A stretch of 18,737 nt of DNA from assembly GCA_000961805.1 (NCBI GenBank), contig LADV01000316.1, forward strand, positions 1 to 18,737. Reading direction: 5' to 3'. Each line of letters starts with the position of its first letter. Within the stretch, counting starts at the first letter, position 1. Shown here piece by piece: positions 7,132 through 14,767 of the stretch. The notes under the pieces were generated by a model. That model ran no database searches, was not told the DNA's origin, and saw only the letters and a list, made by a program, of their open reading frames with translations. Both the position numbers and the translations under genes were made by a program. Origin of the DNA: Peptococcaceae bacterium BRH_c23 (GTDB lineage Bacteria; Bacillota_B; Desulfitobacteriia; Desulfitobacteriales; Desulfitobacteriaceae).

Positions 7132-7674
7132 TCACCATGTCAGCTAATTTGAACTGATTAGCCTGGAATTGGAGATTGGCTTTCCAAATTGGACTCTTTC
7201 TTTGGAATATTTCAAGGCTTGTTCATAGGCTCCCTGGGCAATAGCCAAAGCCTGGGAAGTAATTCCAATACGCCCGTAATCGAGGGTCACCATGGCAATC
7301 TTAAACCCTTGCCCTTCCTCACCTAGAAGGTTTTCTGCAGGTACTCGTACATTATCAAAAACGAGTTCATACGTAGCTGAGGAGCGGGTTAGCACAGAGA
7401 CTGGAATGAGCCGATACGGTCACGCCAACGGAGCATCGACCCGGGAGAGTTCTTCGACGGCGATGGCGTAAGAAAGATAATCCGCATCCACACCGCCGCA
7501 TTTCTCAGGAAAGATAATTCCGGCTAGTCCAAGATCTGCGAGCTTTTCCCAAATCTCGCGAGGAAATTCTTCCTTTTCATCGCGTTCCTCAGCCTTCGGT
7601 GCACATTCTTTCTCGGCGAAATCGCGCACCATTTTGCGCATCATGATATGGTCTTCATTTAAATCAAAAATCAC
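7118..7674 (-). pseudogene. Degraded acyl-CoA dehydrogenase (frameshifts, internal and C-terminal deletions)
   Basis: The N-terminal piece starts at GTG 7674 (AGGAG 7 nt upstream) and reads normally as FDLNEDHIMMRKMVRDFAEK through EELSRVDAPLA, then hits TGA at 7420-7422. Adding one base there restores VTVSAHSSLCANP, the expected continuation, so this is a -1 frameshift. Immediately afterwards the text jumps to RSSATYELVFDNVRVPAENL, skipping roughly 80-100 residues that hold the flavin-contacting TEPxAGSD region. It continues through YSKERVQFGKPIS to a second -1 frameshift near 7170, beyond which FQANQFKLADMVTQIEA is readable in another frame. Similarity ends near 7118, without the C-terminal helical domain that carries the catalytic Glu in many members. 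Normal enzymes have about 380 residues. The product would be non-functional. The intact ancestor probably oxidised an acyl-CoA made by the neighbouring CoA-transferase. Confidence 0.9.
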
Positions 7675-7731
7675 TTCTATACTCCTCACATACTAAAAAC
7701 TTACTTTCATACGACTCTAGCTAGTCTCACT

Positions 7732-9027
7732 TTACACTAACTTCATCCATCGGGCTTGAGCCGTGAGTTCCGGCCGGAAATCCGGATGAGCGATAGCAAT
7801 AAGTTCCTGTGCCCGTTGTTTAGCCGATTTGCCGCGCAATTGGGCCACCCCGTACTCTGTGACGACATAGTTGACATCGTTTTTGCTGGTTGTCACAGCG
7901 GTTCCAAGGGACAAGGTGGGCACAATTCTGGAGATTGTACCATTCTTGGCTGTCGAGGGTAAGACAATAAAGGATTTGCCGCCTTGCGAACGGTTCCCCG
8001 CACGCACGAAATCAACCTGTCCTCCCGTGGCGGAATAAGGTAGCATTCCGAGGCTTTCTGAGCCGCATTGTCCTAGAAAATCGACCTGCATAGTCGCATT
8101 GATCGTAATCAGCTTATCGTTTTGCCCGGCTAAAAACGGGTCATTGGTGAAATCTACCGGATGCATTTCCAGCGAAGGGTTTCGATCCATAAACTGATAG
8201 AGCTTCTTAGATCCGAGAGCAAAGGTGGCAAGCAATTTTCCCGGGTGATAGTTCTTCTTTTTATTCGTGACGGCTCCGCTCTCAATGAGCGTGAGGATGC
8301 CATCACCCAACATCTCAGTATGAATACCTAAATCATGCTTATGTGTCAACTGCATGACAACCGCATCGGGAATCCCTCCGTAGCCAATTTGCAGCGTTGA
8401 ACCATCTTCAATCAAGTCGGCCACATATCGCCCAATCGCTTCTTGCACCGGCCCGATCTTAGGTAAACCTACTTCTAAAATAGGTTCACTGCTTTCAACG
8501 AGCGCTGCGACCTTGGAAATGTGGACATGACAGTTGCCATAGGCGAAAGGAACATTCGGATTGACTTCCAGCACCACTGCTCTCGCTCTGGCTATGGCCG
8601 CCATCGTATAATCCGCAGCTAAGCTGACCGCGAAATATCCGTGCTGATCCATCGGGGAGGCCAAGGTGAAGACGACATCAGCAGGAATTAGCTTGCGTGT
8701 GATCAGGTCTGGAATCTCAGAAAAATAATTGGGGATGTAATCCGTCCAACCTTCCTGTCCTCCCTGACGTGAAGGGGAACCAAAAAACAGAGCCACATGC
8801 CGGACATGTTCAACCGTCTCGCGGTCGAAATAGCCATAGGCGCGCAACGGCAGGATTTGTGCTGTTTTAACGTCGTGGAACTCCCGCCTATGATCGGATA
8901 ATGTAGTTAGCAGGGTGGGAGGCTCCCCCACCCCTGTCGGAATCATGATAAGATCCCCATTATGCACCTGCTTGATAGCTTCTTCGGGATGAACAAGCTT
9001 TTGTCTATAAAGTTCTTGGATTGACAT
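7732..9027 (-). CDS. Acetyl-CoA hydrolase/transferase family CoA-transferase (4-hydroxybutyrate/butyrate CoA-transferase type)
   Basis: This protein of about 431 residues would move CoA from acetyl-CoA (or another donor) to a carboxylic acid by a ping-pong mechanism through a glutamyl-CoA intermediate. The N-terminal SIQELYRQKLVHPEEAIKQV, then FTLASPMDQHGYFAVSLAAD, LQIGYGGIPDAV, GIHTEMLGDGILTLIESG and GSESLGMLPYSATGGQVDFV are family stretches. The Glu in HTEM is residue 238 counted from MSIQ, the position given for the catalytic Glu of AbfT. I prefer the ATG at 9027, with GGGGGA 7 nt upstream, over the ATG at 9042, whose own codons contain that SD. It sits between the isochorismatase-like gene and the broken dehydrogenase in the same operon, implying that an acid product is activated to its CoA ester. 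The acid is unknown. Confidence 0.88.
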   Translation of the reverse strand: MSIQELYRQKLVHPEEAIKQVHNGDLIMIPTGVGEPPTLLTTLSDHRREFHDVKTAQILPLRAYGYFDRETVEHVRHVALFFGSPSRQGGQEGWTDYIPNYFSEIPDLITRKLIPADVVFTLASPMDQHGYFAVSLAADYTMAAIARARAVVLEVNPNVPFAYGNCHVHISKVAALVESSEPILEVGLPKIGPVQEAIGRYVADLIEDGSTLQIGYGGIPDAVVMQLTHKHDLGIHTEMLGDGILTLIESGAVTNKKKNYHPGKLLATFALGSKKLYQFMDRNPSLEMHPVDFTNDPFLAGQNDKLITINATMQVDFLGQCGSESLGMLPYSATGGQVDFVRAGNRSQGGKSFIVLPSTAKNGTISRIVPTLSLGTAVTTSKNDVNYVVTEYGVAQLRGKSAKQRAQELIAIAHPDFRPELTAQARWMKLV

Positions 9028-9088
9028 TCCATATTCCCCCATGCATTTTTTTTGAACTTTCTAGCCTCGGCGGGTATCTCCTCAATGT

Positions 9089-9706
9089 TCAGCCCAATTG
9101 TTCCAAGTAAAGTAAAACATCTTGGAGGGAAACAATATCCGCGTACTTGCTCCGCAGGTCAAACAAGTTTGCCTGGTGCGGCCCCTGGGCCCTGTCTCCG
9201 ACACATTCCTGAGGAATGATGGTCCGAAAGCCATACTGCAGGGAGTCAACGGCAGAAGCCCGGACACAGCCGCTGGTTGTACACCCCGTTATGATAGCGG
9301 TGTCAACCCCCTGTCCCGTCAGCAGGGACGCTAGGTTTGTGCCAAAAAAAGCACTGGCGTATTTCTTGATGACCACATGTTCCCCATACTGAGGATCCAG
9401 GCGGGGATCTACTTTTACTTCTTCAGAACCGATTTTCAGTACACGTAAAGCGGGCACCTTACGGATGAAGAAGCCGGCATCCTGATAGCCCGGTTCGTAG
9501 GCGACTGTTGTAAAGACAACAGTCGCCTTTTTTGAGCGGGCGGCTTCCAGAAGTCGGCGAGTGGCTTCCACTTCCTGAGTAAAATCGGCACCCAGGGGTG
9601 AAGCCGGATTGGTGAAAGCATTAATAAAATCAATAACCAGCACAACCGGTTTTTGGCCGAAACCGATTGCTCCGGAAAATCCACTGCCATAGTTTAATTC
9701 AGCCAA
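9089..9706 (-). CDS. Isochorismatase-fold cysteine amidohydrolase (N-carbamoylsarcosine amidase-like)
   Basis: This 205-residue cytoplasmic hydrolase has the Asp-Lys-Cys triad of the family: Asp26 in VVLVIDFINAF, Lys114 or Lys115 in VVIKKYASAFFGT, and Cys147 in ITGCTTSGCVRASAVDS. KYASAFFGT and the GCTTSGCVRAS nucleophile loop resemble N-carbamoylsarcosine amidase and maleamate amidase more than true isochorismatases. Such enzymes release ammonia (and CO2 from carbamoyl groups). The start is TTG at 9706, with AAGGAG 9 nt upstream and no better in-frame ATG. It lies 47 nt after hyuB, so it probably acts on the ring-opened product of HyuAB. The subfamily assignment is an inference from motifs. 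Confidence 0.85.
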   Translation of the reverse strand: MAELNYGSGFSGAIGFGQKPVVLVIDFINAFTNPASPLGADFTQEVEATRRLLEAARSKKATVVFTTVAYEPGYQDAGFFIRKVPALRVLKIGSEEVKVDPRLDPQYGEHVVIKKYASAFFGTNLASLLTGQGVDTAIITGCTTSGCVRASAVDSLQYGFRTIIPQECVGDRAQGPHQANLFDLRSKYADIVSLQDVLLYLEQLG

Positions 9707-9753
9707 GCTAACTCACTCCTTACGCACAGTCCCTCATCTTTTTCCTTAATCAC

Positions 9754-11535
9754 TCACGCTTCGTAGTAGCTTGGGCCAAAATCAAACTCCTCGACGGGGC
9801 CACGCTCTTTTCTCATTTTTTCCCTTAAGGCATTCGAAGCTTCTCTGTCAACCTCCATTTCCGCTTGGTTTATAATCACGCCATACTCAGTTTCAGCCTT
9901 TTCGACCGATACCAACCCTCTGCGCACATCTTTCAGCACGCGCTCGAATTCTCGGTTGAACGGGTCTCCCCAGCCGCCGCTGCCGCCGGTGATAAACAGT
10001 ATTTGATCTCCTTTTTGCACGGTGATGCCATCCACTTTAGATCCCAGTTCGGTTCTGGTCCCGTCTGTGCGTATGAGAACTTTGCGGGAACAAGAACCGT
10101 ATTTTCCTCCATTGATTCCCCAGGGATGGATTTTGGCCCGGTCGTCGTGAATGGAAACCTTGCCATCGGTCAAACATGTATTGAGCTTTTCGTTGCAATT
10201 CCCGCCACGGTTGTAACCGGCACCGCCCGAATCCTTGCCGGTACGGTAAAATTCAACCAGCAACGGGTAATAAGTTTCCAAGTATTCTGTCGGAATATTT
10301 TCGAAGCCCGGCCACCAGGAATGACCGTCAAATCCGTCCCCGTTTGGCCGTCCCGGCAGTCCTCCGTATTGGACCTCCATAAGATGGAAATAGCGTCCTT
10401 TTTCGTCATTTCCGGAATAAATGAAATAAGGACTGGTTCCATACCCGGCCGCCGGGCTGCTGGCCGGTGAATTGATCGCCAGGGCACCGCTTAACACATC
10501 AAACAGCCGGCTCAAAACGTGGGTGCGACAACCTAAGGCAGAAGGAAAGTTGGGCCGCACCAGGCTCCCTTCAGGCGTAATGACATGCAGTACGTCATAA
10601 AAACCGTCATTAAACATGATGGCCGGGTCAAAGGCATTGATCAGGAAGGCTCCGATAAACATTTTAAACATGTTATCGCTTAAATAATAATTGATCGGGC
10701 CAGGAGACTGGGGATCCGTTCCTGTCCAGTCGAAATACCCGTGGTCGTCCTGACGCCATATGCTGAGCTTCATTTTAAACGGCCCGTTGCCCAGTCCGTC
10801 ATCGTCAATATAATCTTCAAAGTTCACCGGTTGGGTAGGGAGAAATTTAACAAGCAACTGCCTCATCATTTGGTTAGTCCGATCGAGCAAAGCTTTCAAA
10901 GCCGCCAAATAAGTCTCCCGGCCAAAGCGCTCGCACAATTCCACAACCCTTTTTTGAGCAATCCGGCAGCCCGCAACAAGGGCCATGATATCGCTATAGT
11001 TTTCGATAGGGGTTCTGGTGTTGGCCTGGATAATCTGGACAACGGTACTGTTAAGCTTGCCTGCTTCATACAGCTTTACCGGAGGTATGCGGGTACCCTC
11101 ACCAAATATAGTTTGAGCCGTAACCGGCAAACTGGCCGGCTCGGGCCCGCCAACATCCATAAGGTGGCCAAACATCGAAGCATACCCGACCACCGTATGT
11201 TCATGATAGATGGGTAAAATAATCATCATGTCATTGATATGAGAAATCGATCCGTTGCAGCTGTATGGATCGCTCAATAATATGACATCCCCCTCAACAA
11301 GACCTTCCCCAAACCTCTGGACGACATCCATCACCGCAGAACCGAAATTTCCAACGACCATTTTCCCTTCCGGACTGGTGATCATGGGAAAGGCGTCATG
11401 CTGTTCCCGGATTACAGGGGACATCGCCGCTCTGAACAAAGTGGCTTCCATTTCTTCTTTCACGTTTTTTAAGGCATTTTCCATAATGTCAACTGTAATG
11501 GAATCCAATTTAATTTGTTGTGACAATGACTTCAT
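9754..11535 (-). CDS. hyuB: Hydantoinase B/oxoprolinase family protein (ring-opening amidase subunit)
   Basis: This is a 593-residue HyuB-type subunit. Together with HyuA it opens a cyclic amide (hydantoin, N-methylhydantoin, 5-oxoproline, lactam) in an ATP-dependent reaction; some relatives are acetone/acetophenone carboxylase subunits. Seen here are EQHDAFPMITSPEGKMV (about 44-60), DPYSCNGSISHINDM with His99/Asp102, FGHLMDVGG with His124/Asp127 (the positions of the metal-binding HxxD pairs of the family), QANTRTPIENYSDIMALVAG, and a Gly-rich C-terminus ITGGSGGWGDPFNRE. The ATG follows directly on the hyuA stop, with GGGAGGG 7 nt upstream in the end of hyuA, so the two are coupled. The substrate is unknown; the neighbouring N-carbamoyl-amidase-like gene favours a hydantoin or imide ring. 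Confidence 0.9.
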   Translation of the reverse strand: MKSLSQQIKLDSITVDIMENALKNVKEEMEATLFRAAMSPVIREQHDAFPMITSPEGKMVVGNFGSAVMDVVQRFGEGLVEGDVILLSDPYSCNGSISHINDMMIILPIYHEHTVVGYASMFGHLMDVGGPEPASLPVTAQTIFGEGTRIPPVKLYEAGKLNSTVVQIIQANTRTPIENYSDIMALVAGCRIAQKRVVELCERFGRETYLAALKALLDRTNQMMRQLLVKFLPTQPVNFEDYIDDDGLGNGPFKMKLSIWRQDDHGYFDWTGTDPQSPGPINYYLSDNMFKMFIGAFLINAFDPAIMFNDGFYDVLHVITPEGSLVRPNFPSALGCRTHVLSRLFDVLSGALAINSPASSPAAGYGTSPYFIYSGNDEKGRYFHLMEVQYGGLPGRPNGDGFDGHSWWPGFENIPTEYLETYYPLLVEFYRTGKDSGGAGYNRGGNCNEKLNTCLTDGKVSIHDDRAKIHPWGINGGKYGSCSRKVLIRTDGTRTELGSKVDGITVQKGDQILFITGGSGGWGDPFNREFERVLKDVRRGLVSVEKAETEYGVIINQAEMEVDREASNALREKMRKERGPVEEFDFGPSYYEA

Positions 11536-13587
11536 TTATTTACCCTCCCGGTCAATTAAAATATTCATGTATTCATCTACTTCGCCCTTGAAACCCGGCA
11601 AAATAAGGGTTGTCGCGTCACTTTGCACCACAATGGCCGGTCCCGGGATCATATTTCCCGGTTCCAAAAGCAAACGGTCATAAATCGGTGTTTTACAAAA
11701 CTCCCCGTCAAAGTACGCTTCATGCCCGGCGTCAATCACTGCCCTGTCGGCAGCAGTTCCTCCCTTGGCCTTGCGCGGCAGCTCGACATGGGGAGCCAGA
11801 CCGGTGGCGACAGCACGTAGGTTCACGATCTCCACATCAATGTCCATTTTAAAACCATATAATTGTTCGTGAACCGCCCCAAAGCGCTGACCGATAATAT
11901 CAGCACCCTTTTCTTTCAATTCGGACAACTCAATGCGAATCGGGATCTCAAAGCCCTGGCGGAAATACCTAGCATCCACTTCATAGCCGATCTGTTGTTT
12001 ATCCGCCTCGATTCTTTCCTCAACCAGCCAATCCCCAGCTCTTTTTCCTACCTTTTCTAATTCTTCCACTAGGTAATCCGCTTGCACATTGCTTAAGACA
12101 TCAATTAAAGTTCGGGAGAATTCATTGCGCACATTGGTTTGCAAAAATCCCAGTGCCGACAGAACCCCCGGAGTTGGCGGAACGATGACCGGGAAGGCTC
12201 CGGAAAGTATACCCAGGCTATTGGCATGAATGGGCCCGGCACCACCGAGAGCCAGCAAAGCGCAATTTCTTGGATCATAGCCCTTTTCTACGGATACTAC
12301 CCTGAGGCCGCCCAGCATATTTTCATTGACAATGGAGTGTATTCCTTGAGCAGCCTGATATAAACCGATGTTCAATCTGTCTGCTATCTTTTGCACGGCT
12401 TCCTTAGCTTTCTCCAGGTCCAGTTCAAGTTCCCCGCCGGCCAGTTTCCGGGGCAAATAGCCTAACACCAGGTTGGCATCGGTCACCGCTGCCTCGTTTC
12501 CTCCTCTGCCGTAACACGCCGGTCCCGGATCAGCCCCCGCGCTCTGAGGGCCTACCCGCAAAGCCCCTGTAATGGGTACGTGGGCGATCGAACCTCCGCC
12601 CGCCCCGATGCTGACAACTTCCAGTGAAGGAGCTTTTACCGGAAAAACACCCACTTTGGTCTCGCGCGAAACACGCGGCTCGCCATTTAACGTGAGCGCG
12701 ACATCGGTTGAGGTGCCTCCCATATCGAAAGAAATCACATTGAGATTGCCGGTCTGGCGTCCGATCAAAGCCGAAGCGGTCACCCCGCCGGAAGGACCCG
12801 AGAGCATTGTATTTACCGGGTTGGAAGACGCAGCGTCCACACTCATTAAGCCGCCGTCGGAACGGACGATGCTGATGCGGGGCGAAAATCCATTTTGCTT
12901 AACCTTGTTTTCCAGGTTTTTCAGATAACGCTGCATCACCGGACGTACGTAAGCATTCATAACGGTAGTCAGAGTCCTCTCATACTCGCGGAACTCGGGC
13001 AAAATATCATAGGAGATGGACACAGGAATATCAGGATTAACCTCCTGGGCAATGTTCCTGATCCGCTTTTCGTGTTCCGGGTTCGCATAAGAATGCAACA
13101 AACTGACGGTAAGAGATTCAACCCCTTTGGCATATAGTTCCACAATATCCTGGCGCACCGCTTCTTCATCCAGCGGAACTAAAACCTCTCCCTTGGCATT
13201 CATGCGTTCTTTAGCTCCCCGTGTCAATTCCAGATCAGCCAGAGGTTCCGGTTTCTGGAAAGCCATCCAAGCGCTCACAGGCGGTGGCGTCCAGGAGCGT
13301 GCCACATGCAGAATATGCTCGAATCCTGCTGTTGTGATCAACCCCACCCGCGCTCCCTTGTTTTCCAGAACAGCGTTGGTGGCCACCGTCATCCCGTGGA
13401 TGATGCCCCTAATCTCTTCAGTGGAAATGCCAACCTGTTCACATATCTTTTGGATGCCGTTCATTAAGCCGATCGATTGATCCTTTGGGGTTGACGATGT
13501 CTTGGCGACATAAATCTTCCCGCTTTTTTCATCCTGCAGCACCACATCTGTAAAAGTACCACCCACGTCAATCGCTACTCTGTACAC
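11536..13587 (-). CDS. hyuA: Hydantoinase A/oxoprolinase family protein (ATP-binding subunit)
   Basis: This 683-residue HyuA-type subunit has an ASKHA (actin/hexokinase-like) fold that phosphorylates the amide oxygen for ring opening. It starts MYRVAIDVGGTFTDVVL (phosphate-1 loop), then HGMTVATNAVLENKGARVGL (about 64-83), SLLHSYANPEHE, LPEFREYERTLTTVMNAYV, LSGPSGGVTASALIG, a second nucleotide loop ISFDMGGTSTDVAL near 288, and GAGGGSIAHV and GPQSAGADPGPACYGRGG. Length and order match complete family members. The start is GTG at 13587, with a perfect AGGAGG 8 nt upstream. It is the first gene of the second operon and stops one base before the hyuB ATG. A weak sigma-54-like promoter and dyads lie upstream. 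Confidence 0.91.
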   Translation of the reverse strand: MYRVAIDVGGTFTDVVLQDEKSGKIYVAKTSSTPKDQSIGLMNGIQKICEQVGISTEEIRGIIHGMTVATNAVLENKGARVGLITTAGFEHILHVARSWTPPPVSAWMAFQKPEPLADLELTRGAKERMNAKGEVLVPLDEEAVRQDIVELYAKGVESLTVSLLHSYANPEHEKRIRNIAQEVNPDIPVSISYDILPEFREYERTLTTVMNAYVRPVMQRYLKNLENKVKQNGFSPRISIVRSDGGLMSVDAASSNPVNTMLSGPSGGVTASALIGRQTGNLNVISFDMGGTSTDVALTLNGEPRVSRETKVGVFPVKAPSLEVVSIGAGGGSIAHVPITGALRVGPQSAGADPGPACYGRGGNEAAVTDANLVLGYLPRKLAGGELELDLEKAKEAVQKIADRLNIGLYQAAQGIHSIVNENMLGGLRVVSVEKGYDPRNCALLALGGAGPIHANSLGILSGAFPVIVPPTPGVLSALGFLQTNVRNEFSRTLIDVLSNVQADYLVEELEKVGKRAGDWLVEERIEADKQQIGYEVDARYFRQGFEIPIRIELSELKEKGADIIGQRFGAVHEQLYGFKMDIDVEIVNLRAVATGLAPHVELPRKAKGGTAADRAVIDAGHEAYFDGEFCKTPIYDRLLLEPGNMIPGPAIVVQSDATTLILPGFKGEVDEYMNILIDREGK

Positions 13588-13664
13588 TTTTTTTACCTCC
13601 TAAAAATAGATTTTTTTGACTTATCTGAATTTTGTTCTTAAAAAAATTTGCTCCTTAAAGAAAA

Positions 13665-13680
13665 CTTGGCTGGCGCCAAG
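13665..13680 (-). other. Hairpin in the hyuA leader
   Basis: CTTGGC (13665-13670) and GCCAAG (13675-13680) form a perfect 6-bp stem with a 4-nt loop, about 80 nt before hyuA. It would lie in the leader RNA if transcription starts near 13697. There is no U-run after it, so it is not a clear terminator. Confidence 0.35.
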
Positions 13681-13707
13681 CCTTCAGGTGCCGGTGGCAG
13701 CCTTAGT

Positions 13708-13724
13708 TGCACTTATGCTTCCAG
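13708..13724 (-). promoter_or_regulatory. Candidate sigma-54 (-24/-12) promoter of the hyuAB operon
   Basis: The minus strand reads CTGGAAGCATAAGTGCA. The invariant GG (13722-13721) and GC (13710-13709) have the exact 12-nt offset, and TGG and TGCA match the consensus, but CAC of the -24 element and one T of the -12 do not. Transcription would start near 13697, about 110 nt before hyuA. A complete activator gene of the matching class lies upstream of the adjacent operon. Confidence 0.4.
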
Positions 13725-13753
13725 AAAGTATGTAACTGAAAGTTATACTTTCT
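13723..13753. repeat. Inverted repeat overlapping the -24 region of the hyuA promoter
   Basis: AGAAAGTAT (13723-13731) and ATACTTTCT (13745-13753) are a perfect 9-bp inverted repeat with a 13-nt spacer. AACT/AGTT can extend the pairing inside the spacer with a 2-nt bulge. It touches the -24 element, so it could be a repressor or accessory-factor site, or a hairpin left from the upstream transcript. Confidence 0.45.
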
Positions 13754-13776
13754 GACTAGTAAAATATAAGCGTCGA

Positions 13777-13831
13777 TGCGCCATAACCCATTGTTTCCTA
13801 CCACATGAGAATGACAACAAGTTATGGCGCA
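13777..13831. promoter_or_regulatory. Long-spaced perfect inverted repeat upstream of hyuA, possible activator site or terminator hairpin
   Basis: TGCGCCATAAC (13777-13787) and GTTATGGCGCA (13821-13831) match over 11 bp without error. TTGTT (13791-13795) and AACAA (13816-13820) inside extend the symmetry. The repeat lies about 80-135 nt upstream of the candidate sigma-54 start, where enhancer sites usually sit. It is also 48 nt downstream of the lyase stop, so it could instead fold in the upstream operon's 3' end, though no U-run follows. Confidence 0.5.
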
Positions 13832-13878
13832 CGAAAACCTGCTTTGCCCGGAAACCTTACTGATTAGCGGCCAGACTG

Positions 13879-14739
13879 TTATTCCAAAAAGGTCTTTTCC
13901 AAAGCCCGCATCCGGGCGACTCCGACCAAGTCATTAAACTGCGGGAATTCCACCATCTTGCTCAAGGAATTAACCGTAGTATCGTCTTGCTTCAACTGTT
14001 CCAACAGGTCTGTCATGGCTTTGGTAGCCGCATATAAAGTGGAAACCGGGTAAATGACAATTTTATAACCGATTTGCTCCAATTCTCCCGCGGTGAGAAA
14101 AGGAGTTTTTCCTTTCTCCACCATATTGGCCAGCAACGGCTTCTTAATGGTTTTGGCTACTTCCTTCATCTCGTCCACCGACTGAGGAGCCTCAAAGAAA
14201 ATCACATCCGCTCCCGCTTCGGCGTAGGATTGGGCACGCCTGATACCCTCCGCAAAACCGTCTACCGCCCTGGCATCGGTTCTGGCTATAATGACAAAGT
14301 CCTCCGAATGCCTGGCCTGCACTGCAGCCTTGATTTTGGCCACCATATCTTCCCGGGGAATAAGCTGTTTGCCCTCCATGTGACCGCAGCGCTTGGGGAA
14401 GACCTGGTCTTCCAGTTGAATCGCAGCAATTCCGGCCCGTTCGTACTCCCGCACGGTGCGCATCACGTTCAACACTCCGCCATAACCCGTGTCAGCATCG
14501 GCAATCAAGGGAACTTCGAGAGCCCAGGCCATGTTTTTGGCCTGGATTGCCATTTCAGTCATCGACATAAACCCTATATCCGGCTGGCCCAGCACACTGG
14601 CCGAAGCTCCGTACCCGGTCATATAGACCGCCGGAAAACCTGCCATTTCTACCAGGCGTGCCGACCAGGCATCATAAGCCCCGGGCGCGCGGATAATTCC
14701 CGGTTGGTTAAGCAATTCACGTAAACTCTTAGCTTTCAT
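13879..14739 (-). CDS. Isocitrate lyase/PEP mutase family C-C lyase (2,3-dimethylmalate lyase / methylisocitrate lyase-like)
   Basis: This 286-residue TIM-barrel lyase has APGAYDAWSARLVEMAGFPAVY, GYGASASVLGQPDIGFMSM, LIADADTGYGGVLNV with Asp81/Asp83 (Mg2+ site) and IQLEDQVFPKRCGHMEGK, where KRCGH (116-120) carries the catalytic Cys118 of the lyase branch. PEP mutases and phosphonopyruvate hydrolases lack this Cys-Gly-His. Known members cleave 2-methylisocitrate (to pyruvate and succinate), 2,3-dimethylmalate (to pyruvate and propionate), or citramalate-like acids. It ends an operon whose first two genes form a hydratase of the type that makes alkylmalates, which favours dimethylmalate or a similar acid over methylisocitrate; no citrate synthase homologue is nearby. 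AGGAGG lies 10 nt before the ATG, 28 nt after the transporter gene. Confidence 0.87.
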   Translation of the reverse strand: MKAKSLRELLNQPGIIRAPGAYDAWSARLVEMAGFPAVYMTGYGASASVLGQPDIGFMSMTEMAIQAKNMAWALEVPLIADADTGYGGVLNVMRTVREYERAGIAAIQLEDQVFPKRCGHMEGKQLIPREDMVAKIKAAVQARHSEDFVIIARTDARAVDGFAEGIRRAQSYAEAGADVIFFEAPQSVDEMKEVAKTIKKPLLANMVEKGKTPFLTAGELEQIGYKIVIYPVSTLYAATKAMTDLLEQLKQDDTTVNSLSKMVEFPQFNDLVGVARMRALEKTFLE

Positions 14740-14767
14740 AGAATAATATCCTCCTGCAATTTTAAAA

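Noticed and set aside
7144..7689. Two separate small genes in place of the dehydrogenase
   Set aside because: Both open frames are consecutive parts of one acyl-CoA dehydrogenase, and the text between them reads on after a one-base correction, so it is one broken gene.
9865..10470. 201-codon plus-strand open frame
   Set aside because: It lies opposite hyuB; no motif or ribosome binding site supports it.
13682..13694. Another possible -24/-12 element (CGGCACCTGAAGGC) before hyuA
   Set aside because: The GG-to-GC distance is one base short of the required spacing, which normally abolishes sigma-54 promoter function.
13588..13878. T-box or riboswitch leader before hyuA
   Set aside because: I found no T-box core (AGGGTGG-ACCGCG-like) or other riboswitch core on the minus strand; only short hairpins and dyads are present.
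14074..14724. 216-codon plus-strand open frame
   Set aside because: It is antisense to the well-supported lyase gene, lacks recognisable motifs and is rich in His/Arg/Pro text typical of reversed coding sequence.
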